Both the position numbers and the translations under genes were made by a program. Shown piece by piece: positions 28,072 through 35,578 of a DNA stretch of 64,000 nucleotides (the stretch's first letter is position 1; each line of letters begins with the position of its first letter). Origin of the DNA: Massilia sp. METH4 (GTDB lineage Bacteria > Pseudomonadota > Gammaproteobacteria > Burkholderiales > Burkholderiaceae_D); contig NZ_CP146614.1 in the NCBI RefSeq assembly GCF_037094685.1, forward strand, positions 1,736,001 through 1,800,000, written 5' to 3'. The notes under the pieces were generated by a model that saw only the letters and a list, made by a program, of their open reading frames with translations, made no database searches and was not told the origin of the DNA.

Positions 28072-28253
28072 TTGTTGACCACCCTCGTATGCAGGCTCGA
28101 AGCCTAAGATACCGTCCGGACTTAACAATGAAAAACAGGCAGAGGCGCCAATCTGACCCACAGGCTCTTGGCCTTAGACACCATCGACATCACTCTGCCT
28201 GGCCGTTTCCTTCAGCGGTAATTTTGCCAAAGATCCGACGGGATCATCATACG
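27060..28253 (-). mobile_element. IS110-family insertion sequence, 1194 bp
   Basis: The element consists of a 182-base noncoding left end carrying a predicted bridge RNA and a transposase gene that runs to the very last bases. Its ends were set from the CT core shared by both junctions (27060-27061 and 28254-28255 on the plus strand, read as AG). Removing it restores the REP-like site. As usual in this family, there are no terminal inverted repeats and no target duplication beyond the core. The element's joined ends (ACGGTAT-CT-CGTATG) are matched by guides in the upstream RNA, which supports the limits independently. Members of the IS110 family are known to use REP sequences as targets. Confidence 0.88.
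28072..28253 (-). ncRNA. Predicted bridge RNA of the IS110 element
   Basis: Read on the minus strand, a small 5' hairpin comes first (GATCC-CGTC-GGATC, 28232-28245). The target loop follows: a perfect nine-base basal stem CAGGCAGAG/CTCTGCCTG (28193-28201 with 28136-28144) encloses guides GGTGTCT (28176-28182) and GGGTCAG (28153-28159) with a small hairpin between them. These match target GGTGC-CT-GACCC, the first with one G-U wobble, the second as perfect complement. The donor loop then carries ACGGTATCT (28107-28115), identical to the element's right end plus core, and CATACGAG (28084-28091), the complement of core plus left end, around hairpin AGGCT-TCG-AGCCT. Two such coincident matches by chance are very unlikely. 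The transcript ends are not known. Confidence 0.85.
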
Positions 28254-28283
28254 AGGCACCGTGACACGGGCTCGGCAGTAGGT

Positions 28284-28892
28284 TCAGCTGGCGTACTTGA
28301 CGGAGCAGCCATACGGCTGCGTGATCGGCTTGCTGACGGCCTTGCCGGCCGAGACTTCGTCGATCGCCTGGATCACGTAGTTGGTGGAGGTGGGAATATC
28401 GGCGGCGTTCGAGCTCGGCTTGCTGTCGATGGCGCCGGCGTACACGATCTTGCCGGCCGGGTCGATCAGGTACATGTGCGGCGTGGTCCTGGCGCCGTAG
28501 GCGCGGCCGATCTTGCCGTCGTCCAGCACGAGCGCGGTGGGCACGGCGTTCTTTTCCTTCGTCCAGCTGTTCAGCGAGGCGGCCAACTTCGGGTCCCTGG
28601 TCGCGTTGCCGCTGGTGCTGACGGACAGCCACACCACGTCCTTCGCCGCCGCGTGCTTTTGCGTGGCCGGCATGTTGCCGCTGTCGTAGTGCTTCTTCAC
28701 GAACGGGCAGTCGGGGTTGACCCATTCCAGCACCACGTACTTGCCTTTGTAGCTGTCGAGCGAAACCTGCTTCCCGCTCGTGTCCACCCCCGTGAAGGCG
28801 GGGGCGGGCTGGCCCACGGTGGCTTGCGCCGCCGCGAGTCCGGTGGCCATCAGGCCGGTGACCAGGATTGCTGCCGTCGTCATCTTCTTCAT
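28284..28892 (-). CDS. Exported thioredoxin-fold redoxin
   Basis: The 202-residue protein has a signal peptide of about 22 residues (MKKMTTAAILVTGLMATGLAAA) and an AhpC/TSA-like thioredoxin fold. VGQPAPAFTGVDTSGKQV is the redoxin opening, and EWVNPDCPFVKKHY carries a single active-site cysteine followed by the conserved K-x-H-Y. TTPHMYLIDPAGKIVYAG is the cis-Pro region. Proteins of this form are often encoded beside DsbD-like reductases, as here 38 bases downstream, and could receive electrons in the periplasm. The exact substrate (peroxide or a client protein) is unknown. Its downstream end lies next to the IS-disrupted REP repeat. Confidence 0.82.
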   Translation of the reverse strand: MKKMTTAAILVTGLMATGLAAAQATVGQPAPAFTGVDTSGKQVSLDSYKGKYVVLEWVNPDCPFVKKHYDSGNMPATQKHAAAKDVVWLSVSTSGNATRDPKLAASLNSWTKEKNAVPTALVLDDGKIGRAYGARTTPHMYLIDPAGKIVYAGAIDSKPSSNAADIPTSTNYVIQAIDEVSAGKAVSKPITQPYGCSVKYAS

Positions 28893-28930
28893 CGCGTTTC
28901 CTCGTTCAGTCGATCACATCACCATGCAGG

Positions 28931-31036
28931 TCAGATCCTGCCCAATGCCGTCCGCACCTGCTCCACAGTCAGCACCTCGGACAGCACTTGTGGCTGGCCG
29001 TCCTTCGGTCCGTACAACACGTACACGGGCACGCCGCTGCGCCCCAGCTGCGCCAGCTGCTGGGTAATGGCGGGGTCGCGGCGGGTCCAGTCGGCGCGCA
29101 GCAGGACCACGTCCTTCGCGCCGAAATCCTTCAGCAGTTGCGCATCGTTCAGCACCGTGCGCTTGTTGAACTGGCACGTGATGCACCAGGCGGCCGTGAA
29201 GTCGATGAAGACGGGCTTGCCGGCGGCGCGCGCCTGGCTCACGGCCTCGGCCGACCACGGCGCCCAATCGCCGGAAGCCTGCGCGCTTGCCTGGGCCGGC
29301 TCCGCCTTCAGCAGCGGCCACACGGAGTACACCGCGCCGGCCAGCACCACCAGCCCGGCCGTCGCTAACGCGGCGCGGGTGCCCCGCGAGGCGACGGGCG
29401 TGCCGATCGTCCAGCAGGCGAAAGCCAGCGCGACGAGGGAGGCCGCCATGCCGGCCATCGCGTCGATGCTCGTCTGCTGGCCCAGCACCCACAGCAGCCA
29501 CACGACGGTAGCGAACATGGGGAAGGCCATCAGCACCTTGAAGCGGGCCATCCACGCGCCGGGGCGGGGCAGCAGCCGGCCGAGCGCCGGCACCAGTGCC
29601 ACGGCAAGGTAGGGCGCGGCCATGCCCAGGCCCAGCACGGCGAAGATGGCCAGTGCCTGCGGCGCCGGTTCCGTGAGCGCCACGCCCAGTGCGGCGCCCA
29701 TGAACGGCGCGGTGCAGGGCGATGCCACGGCCACGGCCAGCACACCGCTGAGCGCGTCGTCGACGACCGGATGCCTGGCCCGGTAGCCGGCCAGGGAACC
29801 CGGCAGCACGCCGCCGAATTGGAACACGCCAGCCAGGTTCAGGCCGATGAGCGTGAACAGCGCGGCCAGCACGCCGACGAAGACGGGCGATTGCAGCTGG
29901 AAGCCCCAGCCCAGTTCCGCGCCGCCGGCGCGCAGCGCCAGCAGCAGTCCGGCCAGCGCGACGAACGACAGCACGGCGCCGGCCGTGTAGGCGATGCCGC
30001 CGGCCACGGCGCGGGCGCGCTCTTCCTTGTGCTGCACGAGGTGGAAGACCTTCAGCGACAGCACGGGGAACACGCAGGGCATCAGGTTCAGCAGGGCGCC
30101 GCCGAGGAAGGCGAACAGCAGCGTCAGGGCGAACGAGGTATCCGGAGCGGGAGCAGGTACCGCGGGGGCAGCCGGCACGGGCGCCGGCGCGGAAGGTGTA
30201 CTGCCGAGCGCCGGCCAGTCCCCCTCGACGGGGATCGACACCGTCCAGCCGGCCGGCTGCCCCGGCGCCACCAGCACGGCCTTCATCACCGACGGGCTTT
30301 CGCTGCGCTGCGGCGACAGCGGTACTTTGATGTGCAGGACGCCGTCCGCCCAGCGCTGCTCGGTCTTCGCGGCGTAGTCGATCACGCCGACATCCTCGGC
30401 GAAGTACTGCACCTCGCCCTGCGGCTTCGCAGGCAGGCCGTGCACCTCGATCGCCAGCGCATGGCCATCGACGCGCGCGGTGGCGGTAGTGCCTTCCTGC
30501 GCCACCGGCGTGGCGGCGCGCGTCGCATCGAACAGGGCGCCATGGGCCGAGGTGGACGCGTTGGCGGGAACGGTCAGTTCGAAGTCGCCCGCCTCGGGCA
30601 GGCACACTTCCTTGCAGACCAGCCATTCGGCATGCAGGCCGATCTTCAGGTCGCCGCCCGTAAACGTCGCGGGCACCTGCACGGGCACCGGCAGCAGCAC
30701 CCTGTTTTCATAACCGTAGTTGGTCAGCGGGCCGAGCGGCAATTTCTTCGGTGTCGGCCAGGCGATCTCGCCGGCGGTAAAGCCGGCGGGCAGTTTCCAC
30801 GCCAGTGTGGTGGCCAGCCCGGAATCACCCGGATTCTTCCAGTACGTGTGCCAGTGCGGCTGGTGATCGATGGCCAGGCCCAGCCACAGCGTCTTGCCGG
30901 GCTGGATGCCCTCGGGCGCATGCGCCACCAGTTCGCTGCGCACGTGGTCGGTGACCACGACGGGGCCGGCGCCATGCGCCAGTGGCAGGAAGGCGGCCAG
31001 CAGACCCGCCGCCGCGAACTTGTACAGTGACGTCAC
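28931..31036 (-). CDS. DsbD/ScsB-like transmembrane protein-disulfide reductase
   Basis: The 701-residue protein moves reducing power from cytoplasmic thioredoxin to the periplasm. After a signal peptide, the N-terminal immunoglobulin-like domain carries a cysteine pair Cys141/Cys145 in EWLVCKEVCLPE. Eight or nine hydrophobic helices include LLNLMPCVFPVLSLK and AVASPCTAPFMGAALG, whose cysteines form the membrane relay. The C-terminal thioredoxin domain has AAWCITCQFNK (CITC at 618-621). The extended N-terminal domain resembles ScsB rather than classical E. coli DsbD. It is the upstream partner of the redoxin gene and probably cotranscribed with it. Confidence 0.92.
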   Translation of the reverse strand: MTSLYKFAAAGLLAAFLPLAHGAGPVVVTDHVRSELVAHAPEGIQPGKTLWLGLAIDHQPHWHTYWKNPGDSGLATTLAWKLPAGFTAGEIAWPTPKKLPLGPLTNYGYENRVLLPVPVQVPATFTGGDLKIGLHAEWLVCKEVCLPEAGDFELTVPANASTSAHGALFDATRAATPVAQEGTTATARVDGHALAIEVHGLPAKPQGEVQYFAEDVGVIDYAAKTEQRWADGVLHIKVPLSPQRSESPSVMKAVLVAPGQPAGWTVSIPVEGDWPALGSTPSAPAPVPAAPAVPAPAPDTSFALTLLFAFLGGALLNLMPCVFPVLSLKVFHLVQHKEERARAVAGGIAYTAGAVLSFVALAGLLLALRAGGAELGWGFQLQSPVFVGVLAALFTLIGLNLAGVFQFGGVLPGSLAGYRARHPVVDDALSGVLAVAVASPCTAPFMGAALGVALTEPAPQALAIFAVLGLGMAAPYLAVALVPALGRLLPRPGAWMARFKVLMAFPMFATVVWLLWVLGQQTSIDAMAGMAASLVALAFACWTIGTPVASRGTRAALATAGLVVLAGAVYSVWPLLKAEPAQASAQASGDWAPWSAEAVSQARAAGKPVFIDFTAAWCITCQFNKRTVLNDAQLLKDFGAKDVVLLRADWTRRDPAITQQLAQLGRSGVPVYVLYGPKDGQPQVLSEVLTVEQVRTALGRI

Positions 31037-31098
31037 TTTCGATCGTCCTCGCTCATATCAACGGGACAATGATAAAGCCTAATGCCGCTCAAGGCTTG

Positions 31099-31199
31099 GA
31101 GCGCGTAACAAAACCCGCAGGGCAAGGCGCGGCGTCGAAGACAGTACACCTGTACGGCGAGACGCTGCAACGCAGCCATGGGGGTTTTGTTAGGCGCTC
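31099..31199. repeat. 101-bp foldback repeat
   Basis: The ends GAGCGCGTAACAAAACCC (31099-31116) and its near-complement GGGTTTTGTTAGGCGCTC (31182-31199) flank a GC-rich core containing the palindrome GTACACCTGTAC. The unit sits between two same-strand genes and has no coding sense. It is a MITE/REP-like intergenic repeat, distinct from the families elsewhere in the window. Confidence 0.65.
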
Positions 31200-31224
31200 T
31201 TAAGCACGCCTGATCCGCCGGCGC

Positions 31225-32421
31225 TCAACGCGACAGCGAGCGTTCCAGCTCGGCCATGCCGGCCGGCAGGTTGAGCTGCGCGCCGGCCGCCTGCATGCTC
31301 GAACCCAGCGCGTGCAGCGTGCGGAACAGGTTGTGCGCGCGGCTTTGCTCGCCCATCTGGCCGATACGCACGATGTTCAGCCCGAATGCCCCGGAAATCT
31401 CCACGCGGTGCACGCCCGACATGTGCGCCAGCACTTCGGCCGCCTGCACACCCTGCGGCACCACGATCCCCACCACGGAATTGAGCCGGTGCTCCTTTTT
31501 CACCAGCAGCTCCAGGCCCATGCCCTCGATGCCCGCCTGCAGCGCCTCGGAACAGTGCAGGTGGCGCTCGAAGCGCTTCGGCAGCGTTTCGTTGCACACG
31601 AGGCGCAGCGCCTCGTGCAACGCCAGGATGCCCGAAACGGGCGCCGTGTAGTGGTAGGACTTCTGGTTCCAGAACTTGTCCGCCAGGTTCGCGTCCAGCA
31701 CCCAGTGGAACGGCTGGTCGCTGCGGGTGAAGATCTTCTTCGCCCAGGCCCGCTCGGAAAACGCCAGCAGCGACACGCCGGGAATCGACGACAGGCCTTT
31801 CTGCCCGCCCGTGATCACGGCATCGATCTGCCAGTTATCCATTTCCAGCGGCATCGTGGAGAGCGTGCACACGGCGTCCACGATCACCAGCGCGCCATGC
31901 TCGCGCGCCAGCCGCGAAATCTCGGCCAGCTTGCCGTTGCACACCGTGTTCGACGTTTCCCCCTGCACCAGCGTGACGGCGTCATAGCGCTTGCCCCGCA
32001 GTTCGCGCTCGACCGCTTCCACGCTGGCGCCTTCGTTGCTGCCCGCCTCCAGGATCGTGACTTCGCCGCGCACGCGGGCCGCCATCTCGGCCATGCGGCG
32101 GCTGAAATAGCCGTTGCAGATGCACAGCACCTTGTCGCCCGGGTGCACCAGGTTGGCGATCGCCATCTCCATCGCGGCCGAGCCGGGCCCGCCCACGCCG
32201 AGCACGTAGCGCGAATTGGTCTGGAACACGTAGCGCCCCATGTCCTTCACCTGGGCGATCACGCGGTTCATCGTTTCGCCCAGGTGGTTGATGACGATCG
32301 AGTTTGCCGTGGCCACGCTTTGCGGGATCGGTACCGGGCCCGCGCCCATCATCAGCAGGGGTTCGTCGGGGAGGATATCGTTCAGCGGAACGATATGGGG
32401 AACGCTGACAACTTCATGCAT
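31225..32421 (-). CDS. Class-V PLP-dependent aminotransferase
   Basis: The 398-residue enzyme is of the alanine/serine-glyoxylate and pyridoxamine-pyruvate aminotransferase group. MMGAGPVPIPQSV is the entry motif, GGPGSAAMEMAIANLV the phosphate-binding region, VDAVCTLSTMPLEMD the Asp that holds the PLP pyridine nitrogen, and VITGGQKGLSSIPG the Schiff-base lysine. SGAFGLNIVRIGQMGE closes the active site. The start at 32421 was chosen over a longer frame because GGAG lies five bases upstream. The substrate pair cannot be decided from sequence; alanine-glyoxylate or a beta-amino acid are possible. Confidence 0.88.
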   Translation of the reverse strand: MHEVVSVPHIVPLNDILPDEPLLMMGAGPVPIPQSVATANSIVINHLGETMNRVIAQVKDMGRYVFQTNSRYVLGVGGPGSAAMEMAIANLVHPGDKVLCICNGYFSRRMAEMAARVRGEVTILEAGSNEGASVEAVERELRGKRYDAVTLVQGETSNTVCNGKLAEISRLAREHGALVIVDAVCTLSTMPLEMDNWQIDAVITGGQKGLSSIPGVSLLAFSERAWAKKIFTRSDQPFHWVLDANLADKFWNQKSYHYTAPVSGILALHEALRLVCNETLPKRFERHLHCSEALQAGIEGMGLELLVKKEHRLNSVVGIVVPQGVQAAEVLAHMSGVHRVEISGAFGLNIVRIGQMGEQSRAHNLFRTLHALGSSMQAAGAQLNLPAGMAELERSLSR

Positions 32422-32517
32422 GATGGACTCCGGCAATAGGGGATCTTTCAGCATAACAGCCGCTTGTTCGTCCATCAACGTTGTATCGGTACACACACCA
32501 AACACTAAAGCGTTTAC

Positions 32518-32546
32518 TTGACTATCTGTATGAGCGGGCGGATACT
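32518..32546 (+). promoter_or_regulatory. Sigma-70 promoter of arsR-like operon
   Basis: TTGACT (32518-32523), a 17-base spacer and GATACT (32541-32546) form a good sigma-70 promoter. It would start transcription about at 32553, adjacent to the ATG at 32554, so the first gene may be translated leaderless. Confidence 0.55.
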
Positions 32547-32553
32547 CAAGTCC

Positions 32554-32895
32554 ATGCTTAACGATGACCCAAGACTCGATGCCGTCTTCCGCGCCCTGGC
32601 CGAACCCGCGCGCCGCGCGATCGTGCTACGCCTGTCGCGCGGCAGCGCCAGCGTGAGCGAGCTGGCCGCGCCGCTGGCCATGTCGCTGGCGGCCGTGGTG
32701 CAGCACGTGCAGGCGCTGGAACAGAGCGGCCTCGTGACGACGCAAAAGACGGGCAGGGTGCGCACCTGCACGCTCGACCCGGCCATGATCGGCCTGGCCG
32801 AAGGGTGGCTGAGCCAGCGCCGCCAGCAATGGGAAACGCATTTCGACCGGCTCGGCGAACTGCTCGCCCAGTGTCCTGAATCAGAAGTTCGTTGA
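32554..32895 (+). CDS. ArsR-family regulator with repeat-derived C-terminus
   Basis: The 113-residue winged-helix regulator is of the ArsR/SmtB type found ahead of SRPBCC (AHSA1) genes: LDAVFRALAEPARRAIVLRLSRG, then the recognition part SVSELAAPLAMSLAAVVQHVQALEQSGLV. No cysteine-based metal site is seen. The start at 32554 was chosen because the predicted promoter lies just upstream. The last seven residues (CPESEVR) and the stop are encoded by the end of a foldback repeat, so the native C-terminus has been replaced or extended. It probably controls the SRPBCC and GST genes downstream. Confidence 0.85.
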   Translation: MLNDDPRLDAVFRALAEPARRAIVLRLSRGSASVSELAAPLAMSLAAVVQHVQALEQSGLVTTQKTGRVRTCTLDPAMIGLAEGWLSQRRQQWETHFDRLGELLAQCPESEVR

Positions 32896-33031
32896 GCAAT
32901 AAATTTGACGAAATCGTCTCGAGGCAAGGCGGAAATGCCCGGTAAGGCTGGGCGCCTTTCGGGCATTTTCAACGCAGCATCGGGGCGATTTCGTCGAATT
33001 TATTCAACGAATCTCTGATTCGGGACACTGG
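32868..33031. repeat. 164-bp foldback (MITE-like) element
   Basis: The outer ends CCAGTGTCCTGAATCAG (32868-32884) and CTGATTCGGGACACTGG (33015-33031) are inverted copies. The similarity continues inward for about 47 bases on each side (AATTT/AAATT around GACGAAATCG and CGATTTCGTC). The centre holds another hairpin, AATGCCCG...CGGGCATT. It supplies the final codons of the ArsR-like gene and ends 32 bases before the SRPBCC gene. Confidence 0.8.
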
Positions 33032-33063
33032 AACTCCAACCACAGCAAGGAAAGGAAGACCTG

Positions 33064-33528
33064 ATGCAACCGATTTTCCATGGTTCCTTCGTCATCGAAC
33101 GGCGCTACCCCGTGCCGCCCGACCGCGTGTTCGCCGCCTGGACCGATCCCGCGCTGAAGGCGCGCTGGTTCGACGGACCGCCGGGCTGGCAATTGCACCA
33201 CCGTGAACTGGATGCGCGCGAAGGCGGCATCGAAATCCTGCATGGCCGCTTTACCGGCGCGAAAGAGATGGAAACCCGCTTCACGGCGCGCTTCCACCAC
33301 ATCGTGCCCGCCGCCCGGCTGGTCTACATCTACGACATGCACCTGGACGGCGCCCACCACTCCGCTTCGCTGGCCTCGGTGGAATTCCTGCCCGACGGTG
33401 CCGGCACCTTGCAGCGCTTCCACGAGCAGGTGGCTTTCCTGGACGGCACCACGGCCGACCGGGGCGTGCCCTCGCGCGAGCACGGCACCGCCGCCCACCT
33501 GGACCAGCTGGCCAAGCTCTTCCTGTGA
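33064..33528 (+). CDS. SRPBCC (AHSA1-type) protein
   Basis: The 154-residue START-like protein belongs to the activator-of-Hsp90-homologue-1-like group: FVIERRYPVPPDRVFAAWTDPALKARWFDG is the opening (in parts). ETRFTARFHHIVPAARLVYIYDMHL forms the central strands, and LQRFHEQVAFLDG precedes the C-terminal helix. The hydrophobic cavity of the fold suggests small-molecule binding. This family commonly pairs with ArsR-type regulators, as here. The GST gene follows after seven bases, indicating an operon. Confidence 0.88.
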   Translation: MQPIFHGSFVIERRYPVPPDRVFAAWTDPALKARWFDGPPGWQLHHRELDAREGGIEILHGRFTGAKEMETRFTARFHHIVPAARLVYIYDMHLDGAHHSASLASVEFLPDGAGTLQRFHEQVAFLDGTTADRGVPSREHGTAAHLDQLAKLFL

Positions 33529-33535
33529 GGCGGCC

Positions 33536-34195
33536 ATGGAACTGACCCTGTATGCCCACCCGTTCTCGTCCTACTGCCAGAAAGTGATCGTGGCGCTGCA
33601 CGAACACGGCCTGCCGTACACGCTGCGCCCGATCAACGACGGCGACGCGGCTGCGGAAGAGGAGTTCGCCCGCCGCTGGCCCATCCGCCACATGCCGCTG
33701 CTTACCGACGGCCCGCGCGACCTGGTGGAAGCGAGCATCATCATCGAGTACCTGGAACGCTATCGCGGCGACGCGCCCCCGCTGCTGCCGGAAGACGGCG
33801 ACCGCGCACTCGAGGTGCGCTTCCTCGACCGCTTCTTCGACAACTACGTGATGACCCCGATGCATCGCATCGTGTACGACTTCATCCGCCCGCTTGAAGA
33901 ACGCGATGCGCGCGGCGTGGCCGATGCACGCTCGCTGCTGGACCGCTCCTATGCCTGGCTGGACGGGCACATGGCCGGGCGGCACTGGGCCGCCGGGGAG
34001 GCGTTCACGCTGGCCGACTGCGCGGCCGCGCCATCGCTGTTCTATGCCGACTGGGTGCACCCGATCCCCGAACGCTACGAGCATGCGAAGGCCTACCGGG
34101 CAAGGTTGCTGGCGCGCCCGTCGTTCGCCCGCGCCGTCGATGCCGGGCGGCCTTACCGGCACATCTTCCCTCCGGGGGCACCCGACCGCGACTGA
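33536..34195 (+). CDS. Glutathione S-transferase family protein
   Basis: The 219-residue protein has a thioredoxin-fold N-terminal domain: LTLYAHPFSSYCQKVIVALHEHGLPY, with the Ser/Cys-containing active-site region near residues 10-14, the cis-Pro in HMPLL, and the glutathione-binding VEASIIIEYLE. The helical C-terminal domain includes AGEAFTLADCAAAPSLFY, the usual N-capping motif. It probably conjugates or isomerises an electrophile in the cytoplasm. It closes the ArsR-SRPBCC-GST operon. Confidence 0.9.
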   Translation: MELTLYAHPFSSYCQKVIVALHEHGLPYTLRPINDGDAAAEEEFARRWPIRHMPLLTDGPRDLVEASIIIEYLERYRGDAPPLLPEDGDRALEVRFLDRFFDNYVMTPMHRIVYDFIRPLEERDARGVADARSLLDRSYAWLDGHMAGRHWAAGEAFTLADCAAAPSLFYADWVHPIPERYEHAKAYRARLLARPSFARAVDAGRPYRHIFPPGAPDRD

Positions 34196-34197
34196 CC

Positions 34198-35412
34198 TCA
34201 GTCCAGGCTGATGCGCAGCACCTGCCCGCCATCCGGGAACGCTTCGGGAATCGGCCCCGGCACGATGCTGTTGTTCGTCACATACGCCGCGCCATCGGGC
34301 CCGATCGCCACGCCACCCGGGTAGAACAGGTTTTCGTAGACGATGGTGCGCGTGCCGGCCATTTCCACGCGGATCAGCCGGCCCGGCGATTGCAACGGCG
34401 GGCCGCCAGGGCCGGCAAAACCGTTGCCGATCTGGAGCACGTACAGCCGGCCGGCCGCATCGAAGGCCAGGCTGATGATGTTCGTGAAGCCGCTGGCGAA
34501 GACTTCGGGTTCGCCGCCGTCGGCCGGCACCCGGTAGACATTTGCCTCGCCGACCGGGAACGGGAACCCCGTCAACTGGCCCACATACAGCGCGCCATCG
34601 GGGCCGCGCGCCACCGACGTGGGCACGGCCTGCATGGGGATCGTGGCGCCTGGCGGCAGGCCGAGGAAGGGCGGGGCCGGCACGTCGCGCGGGCCGAAGG
34701 TGGCCAGGGTCGAGATTGCATGCCGCGGGTCCACCTTCAGCAAGGAGTTGCCGCCGGCGTCCACGGCCAGGAACTCCCGGCCCAGCGCCAGCAGGCCGAC
34801 CGGATTGCTGTCGACGCCATCGCCGGCTGGATCCTCCGCCGCTTCGTAAAAGGCGAGATCGAAGGGTTTCTTTTGAGCGCGCTGGGCAGCCTGCCCGGTC
34901 ACGCCGGCGGCCGGCGCGCTCGCCGCGGCCTTGTCGCGTGACACCGGCAACTGCCCGCCGCGAACGCGCGGTATCGACAGCACCCGCGCCAGCAAATGGG
35001 CCTTGGGGCCGAGGCCTTCACGCGTCTCCGGCTGCGAAGCCAGGCCGAGGGCCACCTTGCCTTCGCCCGTGGTGGCGAACGCCACCGCCTGCGGACCGGC
35101 CGCGCCGAAACCGCCTTGCGCCGCCAGCGACGGCAATCCGTCCAGCACCCGCACCGGGTCCTTGCCGCCACTGACATCGATGCGCACGACGGCTCCCGTC
35201 TCGCCATAACAGGCCGTTTGCCCGTCGCTCAGCACCGCGCAGGCGCCGTCGCCGCCCTTGCCCGCCTCGGCCACGTACAGCGCGCCATCGGGCGCGAACG
35301 CCAGGCCGCGCGGATTGGCCAGCCCTTTCGCGACCACGTCGACCTGCGGCGCCGCGCTCGCGGCGATCGATACCAGCAACGTACATCCGAACAGGCAACG
35401 CAAGGCATTCAT
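34198..35412 (-). CDS. ScyD/ScyE-family secreted beta-propeller protein
   Basis: The 404-residue exported protein has a signal peptide (MNALRCLFGCTLLVSIAASAA) and NHL/SMP30-like propeller repeats. Each blade carries a variation of GLAFAPDGALYVAEAG; others are TSVARGPDGALYVGQL, ISLAFDAAGRLYVLQ and GVAIGPDGAAYVTNN. This is the pattern of the ScyD/ScyE family named after scytonemin-cluster proteins, whose activity is not settled. It is convergent with the GST gene, two bases apart. Confidence 0.82.
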   Translation of the reverse strand: MNALRCLFGCTLLVSIAASAAPQVDVVAKGLANPRGLAFAPDGALYVAEAGKGGDGACAVLSDGQTACYGETGAVVRIDVSGGKDPVRVLDGLPSLAAQGGFGAAGPQAVAFATTGEGKVALGLASQPETREGLGPKAHLLARVLSIPRVRGGQLPVSRDKAAASAPAAGVTGQAAQRAQKKPFDLAFYEAAEDPAGDGVDSNPVGLLALGREFLAVDAGGNSLLKVDPRHAISTLATFGPRDVPAPPFLGLPPGATIPMQAVPTSVARGPDGALYVGQLTGFPFPVGEANVYRVPADGGEPEVFASGFTNIISLAFDAAGRLYVLQIGNGFAGPGGPPLQSPGRLIRVEMAGTRTIVYENLFYPGGVAIGPDGAAYVTNNSIVPGPIPEAFPDGGQVLRISLD

Positions 35413-35578
35413 GGCAAGCTCCTCCGGAAGGAATGACGGGACAGTCGTTCCACGTTAGCACGGCGGTATCGGAAGACAAGTAACTGCCGGTATTTATTCG
35501 CGAGCTTGCCCGCATGGTGGCGGAATTGGCACAATTGACCGCGGATCGGCGTAGATCGGCGGAATTGAATGTTGCCCG

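Larger units (their letters stand above)
27043..28277. repeat. REP-like palindrome disrupted by the IS element
   Basis: Left half 27043-27059 plus the CT core, and right half 28254-28277, rejoin across the element to a hairpin. Over 42 bases that hairpin differs from the inverted copy at 26917-26955 by only about two bases. This shows the pre-insertion site and fixes the element ends. Confidence 0.8.

Noticed and set aside
26943..28268. Ten-base direct repeat CCGTGACACG as target duplication of the IS element
   Set aside because: It is explained by the two REP copies in opposite orientation. The guide matches and the CT core place the true ends at 27060 and 28253.
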